A DNA stretch of 64,000 nt from Strigops habroptila (taxonomy: Eukaryota; Chordata; Aves; Psittaciformes; Psittacidae). Below, piece after piece: positions 58,739 through 64,000 of this stretch; position 1 is the first letter of the stretch, and every line of letters starts with the position of its first letter. The notes under the pieces are model-generated. The model made no database searches, was not told the origin of the DNA, and saw only the letters and a list, made by a program, of their open reading frames with translations. A program made the translations under genes and the position numbers. The DNA is taken from the NCBI RefSeq assembly GCF_004027225.2, contig NC_044279.2, positions 51,546,744 through 51,610,743 of the forward strand, in the 5' to 3' direction.

Positions 58739-61700
58739 CAATACTAGAAAAATACGTAAGTCAAAAACATGCAACCAAGTCTCCAAGACCACTACATTAC
58801 AAATTATACTTCATAACACTTGGAGAAAGAGCAGCATACAGCATAGCAACACCGATTTTGGAACTCTGTAGGAATCCCGTTATAAAACATGAAGTAGAAA
58901 CAAACAAATGCAAAGTATTCAATACATTTAAACCAGACACAGAGATGAAGAAGATGACTATTAAAATATTACGGGATGTTCCCCATTCTTGATAATACAT
59001 TGGAAGACCAAATAATATGGTTATTTAAAAAAAAAACAAGTGTGAGAAAACATTGACAAAGACTTGGTTATAACAGAAACTGAAAAATAAAACTCAAGCA
59101 GTAACTGTATAAACACGACGCCAATCACCTGCAGTGTGTTGGGACTGTGAGAGTATCACTGTGTAAGGCACTGAGTAAGGTGTGCAGGTGGTGCTACAAT
59201 AAACGTGGGTTTTCTCCTAAAGGCAGCCTTTCTACAACACTGGAAAAGGTACCAGTATTGTAAATCCACTGATGCCTCTGTCTCCCTAAGAGCTGGGTCT
59301 CTCCCAAAAGCTTCAGGCAGTGGGAAAACACAGGTTTTGGTAGCAGTTTTACAGCAGAGTATTTTAACCAGAGCCCTGGCAGCATCTGACAGGGGCGGTG
59401 AGAACCATTCCCACTTTCAGGCACGGAAGCTGAAGACAAGAGCTGGGCACTGACCTCCACGGGCTTCCATGGGCACTTGTGTCAGTCCAGGAACCCAGTA
59501 TGGGGTATGACTACAAAGCTGCAGAGCTGAGCTGTGACCAACACTCCCCACTTTCTCTACACAATACCAGGTTATTGAGGCAAGTTTGAAATATTCATGT
59601 ATGGAGGTTTGATTTATCATCCTAGCCACGCTCAGAGAACACATCAAATGCAGAGTATCTGGTAAATGCTGATGACATTTACGTTTGTGATGGGCACAAT
59701 CAGCCATGGTGGGTCACAAACACTCATTTTTCTTGGCTACTACCCAGCTGCTGCTAGCTGCAAAATCATGTCCTCTCCTTGTCAAACTGCCCTACTTAAT
59801 ATAATGAAGCATCCCAACCTTTCTCTGAAGGTGCATCTGCCAACAGGAGGCTGTGAAGGATGGCTTTTCAAACTGTCCCAGGAAAAAGGACATGGATGAG
59901 ATTAGAGCCAGCTGTATTAGAGACAAAAATATTCACAGTGATGTGGATGATACGAGCTAAAGCCAGAGTGAGTTGTCATCAAAATGTCTGGAGTGTCTGG
60001 GCTACTTGCGTACAATCTGACTCAGAAGTTTGTTCCCTCAGCTTGGTGAGTAACACCACAGTGAAACAGAGTACAACATGAAAAACCTCTGCTGCAATAC
60101 TGTGGGCAGACTGAGCCTTCCCCATGTTCACCTTTTGTCCCAAAAGCCAGGGACTGTGGGACTATCCTTGAAAAAGGATCTGTGGTCAAGTTAACTGGCT
60201 TGCAGCTATACTGTACCTACCCCAACACAGCTCCACTGTAAGCAATGCTTTTCACTGCGAGCAGCTTTCCCAAGTCTCAGTCACTGGAGCTAAACTTTCC
60301 CACGCTTTGCCCTCTGCCTCAGGCTGGCGTTTTATGGAAGGGGAGAAACCACAACAAAAAAAGTGCTGCTGTGTCCAAGGAAAGGGTTAAGGAAAGCAGG
60401 TGATTTAACCAACATTAGCCATAGTTTCCAATGGCTGTATTTTTTGGAGAAGATTAGAATTTGGCATAGCACATGGTGGGGGGTCAGATACCTTTGGATA
60501 TCCTCAAGAAATGCAGCCCAAGGTCAGTGAAGATACATGTCTCAGTAAACTACATACTGCATTCATTCAGAACCCTTGTGGTTGAGGGCCTGTGCTTTGG
60601 AGGAAGGCAACCACCATCCCTGTCTGCATCTAAGCCCAGCTGAGCACAGGAGGGTCCTTGCAGGGGAGGAGCTCCCTGCCAGCCCAGGCACTCACATTTC
60701 CCTCCTCTGGAAACCAGGTTAGAGGAAAAATGGTGCCATACTATGGGTGCAGAGTCAGAATATAAATGAAGTGTAATGTCAAAGGAAGCTGGGTCATGGA
60801 GGGTTTGCTTAAGATGGCCTGGGGAGCACTGAACACTGAATTCATGTGACTGGCTGTAGGCTCCTCATCTCATGGACCACTGCACTCTGCTGCTGAGCTC
60901 CCGCAGGCACCAGTATAACCCACAATACAGAAATGGAGTGCTGCAACCTGCTCTTGGTTGCACCAGTCCTTGCCTGTGCACTGGAATGACTCCTGCACCA
61001 GATGTAGTGCAGAGATCACCCCAAGCTCTTTGTAGCCACCTCCAGGTCATGCCCTGATTTCTGTCACTCCTGTAATTCATCCTGATGCTCTGTGAGCAAG
61101 GATGATGCTCTCAGAGGATCAGAGGTATCTCATGGCCACCACCACTGCATTGCCACAGCTGGTGCATAACCACAACCACGTGCAACCAGTGAATAACCCT
61201 GCAGCTCAGAACCTGAAATGTCAAGTCGGCTCAGTGGGATGCATACACTGTTGGCGTACTAAAGAAATTACGACCACCATTACCAAACACATGGTTCACA
61301 CATTGGCTTCATCACAGCAGGAGTTTGATGGAGAAGGGTACACCTAAACCCAGGCCTCCCAGAACTGCCTGTCCCTGCCTGCACTCCCTGCTAGACTCCC
61401 ACCCCTGGAGAGAAGGGAAGCTTTAGCATTTAACGTATTGGGAATGGAGTCAGAAGCCTCAGCAGTCAGACACTGAGGCAAATGCCTTTTGAAGACGCAA
61501 CAAAATGTGAGCACAGTGGGTCTTCTGGTGATGAAATCAAGATAAGCAAAATTCCGCACCTCACAAGGTTCTTCCTTTCCTTTTAGCAAAAGGTAAGGAG
61601 AAGGGCTTCTTTGTCTGACACCACCTTCCTGCTGCTGCTGGCAAAGCTTTTTTTTTAAGGTAAGAACAGGTACTTTTGTTTAACTGGGTAAACATTGGGT

Positions 61701-63488
61701 TTGGGGATTTTTTTACTTTTTTTTTTTTTTTAATAGCTGAGGCTTGCTCTTACACTATTGGGAGCTTAGTGATTTCCTAATACTGGAATTGCTTGTTTAA
61801 CGATGGGAACGGGACAAATTCCTCGGCCTTTCTCCCAGAGTACCTATCTGGCAAAAGCTCAGATCAAGAAAATCTCCCATTATTAGCTTGGGCGTGTTTT
61901 AGGTGCATTGTAAGCATTCACCTGTTTGTGAGAGGGCAATGGCAACAAGCCACTTCAAGGGTCAAGGCATTTTCAAATGGAAGAGCTGGGCACCAGTTTG
62001 GAAACTCTTGTAACAGACTACACTCATAAAGCACTTTTTTTTTTGGGGGGGGGGGGGAGGGAATGATAAGACTTCTTTTAAAGCACAGTGGTGCACAATT
62101 TCAAACTAGTATGTCCTTCTGAAAAGAGGCCAGATTTTTTACAGGCAGCTTCAGACTGTAGAGCTTAATGAGGCAATTTCCTTGCAGCCAGCTTTGGGGA
62201 AGGAAGGGTGGTGACACGTGGAACATAAGGCTTGAGCATTTGGAGCCAACTCTGTCTGTTTCTAAACACCCCTATATATGATCATCTACACTGTTATTAT
62301 ACAAACTTCTGATGGTCAATATGATGCTTCACTGAATGTATGATGAGGCTAAAATCTCTAGGTAATCCAACAGAGAAATGGGTCATTTCTGACATCTTCA
62401 TTTTGTACATAAAACAAATGAAGGCGCCCAGACTGGAATTGTCACACTTTTCATGGATTTTATTTCATATGGGGATCCACAGGCTACTGATGTATTTTTT
62501 CTGTTATGTGTCAGCTCTGGTCCACACTTACATTTTGAACTTTAAATAATATACCACCGAATTCTTTAAAATAAAGATCACTGTGGTAAAATAACCAGCA
62601 TATTGCATTCAGCATGAAAGAGCTTCCCAAAAAACTGCTGCTATTTGAATACTAAAACTCAGGGGTTTATTAGTCCAAGTAATACATTCTATTTAATTAG
62701 TCTTGTCTATGAACCATCTATCCAGGAGCTGAAATTGCCTGGCCAGCACAAACCAAAAATGGTGACACTTTTATTTTTCAGGTTGTCAAATTCTACTAAC
62801 AAAATCTATTAAGGTAAAAAACCTAATGCCAGATTCACGAGTGAACCTCAGATGTGCAGCAAAAGGAGCTGGAACACACCAGCAGATGCAGCCTAAACTC
62901 TCCAGTACTGACGACAGAGATACAAAAAACTCATCCACCTGAGGCTGTGGCTGTGCAATAGTTAATTCTGGCTCTGCCATTATCCCATCAGCCAGCCAGC
63001 CTGGTTTGCTGGAGATCATGCACAGGCCCACACCACCATTTCTGCCGTGGTATTCAGGTCACACGGTGGGTTTTTACTCACCATGGTAGCTGCAGGACAA
63101 CAGATGATCCCTGGCACAGCACAGTGCCAGAGTGCTGTGGACAGATTTCAGCAACGTGCTTTATGCCAGATGAGATGCCAACTAAACCTGTCAATGGCTT
63201 TTTTAATAAACTGGAATTGGCAGAAGGAGCTTATCTCTGGTCAACATGACACACGAGCAAAGTGCCTGTACTCTTCTATGAAAAATCATAAATCCACATT
63301 TGCTGTGCACTCGAACCACTGTCTCAGCCCGCAACTAGCTCTAAGACCCGTGAAGTACACCATCTGGATGGTCACCTCATGGGTGAAAGGAAAAAAAATG
63401 AGCTCATTTTGAGTATCTTATCAGCCCAACTGTCATTGTGTGATACAGCAAGTGGCTTATTTTGTAGATAGGGCTACCACTTCTGTTT
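58739..63488. other. CCND2: CCND2 intron 4, nothing recognised
   Basis: Lies upstream (on -) of the last CCND2 exon, so it should be intron. I looked for the preceding exon (ending ...TNTDV or similar) and saw none. Contains a T run at 61717-61731 and a T/G homopolymer junction at 62035-62057. No other repeat or RNA gene is seen. Confidence 0.5.
62035..62063 (+). repeat. T10-G13 homopolymer junction
   Basis: About ten T are followed by thirteen G, then AGGG. The G run could form a G-quadruplex with slippage. It may also be a place of sequencing error. Confidence 0.8.
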
Positions 63489-63655
63489 CATAGAATCATT
63501 TGGGTTGGAAAAGACCTTTAAGATCATCGAGGCCAACAGTTAACCTTGCACTGCAAGGCCACCACTGAACCATGCCCCTAAGTGCCACATCTACACATCT
63601 TTTAAATACCTCCAGGGATGGGGAGTTCAGTTTGCTTCACAGGAACTTTCTCTCC
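63489..63655 (-). mobile_element. CR1 LINE 3' end, antisense, in CCND2 intron 4
   Basis: CATAGAATCATTTGGGTTGG, AAAAGACCTTTAAGATCATC, GCCACCACTGAACCATGCCC, CTAAGTGCCACATCTACAC and TACCTCCAGGGATGGGGAG, the reversed 3' terminus of a CR1 subfamily different from the 44-59 kb copies. The 5' part is lost. Confidence 0.9.
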
Positions 63656-64000
63656 ATCCAAAGTTAAGTGACACAACACAAAAAGTACAAAAAACCAATC
63701 AGGACAAGCAGCCTGCCCTTCCATGACACAGTGTTTTTATCCTCTCCAAGCTTCATGGAGATTCTCTGCATGTGTACATAGTTTACTGGTGGACTTTCAT
63801 TTTGCAAGCTGCAGATGGCACTGACAAGAGAAAATTAAAGCTCAAACAAAAATATAAAACTATGAATTGCACTATTTTCAGCAAATCTTCCTTGAAAGAA
63901 CCCTATAACGCACTGAAGTAACAGCCCCAGATTTTGCAATATAGGGACTGAGCCATTCCTCCAGAATACTGTAGGGTTGTCTTTGTTGTTTTTATAAAGA
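63656..64000. other. CCND2: CCND2 intron 4 end of window, nothing recognised
   Basis: A/T-rich intronic sequence without a recognisable exon or repeat. Confidence 0.4.

Noticed and set aside
58019-64000. CCND2 exon 4
   Set aside because: Expected upstream on -, but no cyclin-box sequence ending next to a matching donor was seen. The intron seems to run off the window.

Overview
This is a gene-sparse stretch of a bird nuclear chromosome. Three lines of evidence support this. Spliced vertebrate genes have GT-AG (and one GC-AG) introns. Many CR1 LINE fragments carry the avian 3' end with its ATTCTATGATTCT-type tail. The gene order is the conserved vertebrate block FGF23 - TIGAR - CCND2 (human chromosome 12p13, here in inverted orientation). 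I cannot name the species. Nothing bacterial, phage-like or CRISPR-like is present.

Layout: (1) About 1-19.2 kb is non-coding, with old CR1 and MIR-like SINE relics. It probably lies downstream of FGF6, whose exons I looked for and did not find. (2) FGF23 is on the + strand: coding exons at 19335-19557, 21582-21685 and 22228-22665, a TATA box about 120 bp before the start codon, and a 3' UTR with an AU-rich element ending near an AATAAA at 24335. The protein is 254 residues. (3) 24.4-34.1 kb is non-coding and holds CR1 and MIR relics and probably the TIGAR 3' UTR. (4) TIGAR is on the - strand: six coding exons between 45291 and 34077, a 279-residue protein, and a CpG-island promoter (about 44.94-45.75 kb) with a perfect CRE and a GC box. 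FGF23 and TIGAR are convergent. (5) 45.8-53.8 kb is non-coding with three CR1 copies and two MIR-like relics. (6) The 3' part of CCND2 is on the - strand: the last coding exon at 57863-58018 and a roughly 4 kb 3' UTR ending near the polyadenylation signal at 53820. The rest of the window to 64 kb is the CCND2 intron before that exon.

The three genes do not form one pathway. FGF23 is a secreted phosphate and vitamin D hormone. TIGAR is an intracellular histidine-phosphatase-fold enzyme that lowers glycolytic flux. Cyclin D2 is a G1 cyclin. They are linked by ancient synteny. I found no undescribed multi-gene system. The most useful observations are an FGF23 tail with two DPH motifs and no cysteines, a GC-AG intron and an E102D substitution in TIGAR, a DR3-like vitamin D element upstream of FGF23, and a cluster of microRNA seed matches in the CCND2 3' UTR.
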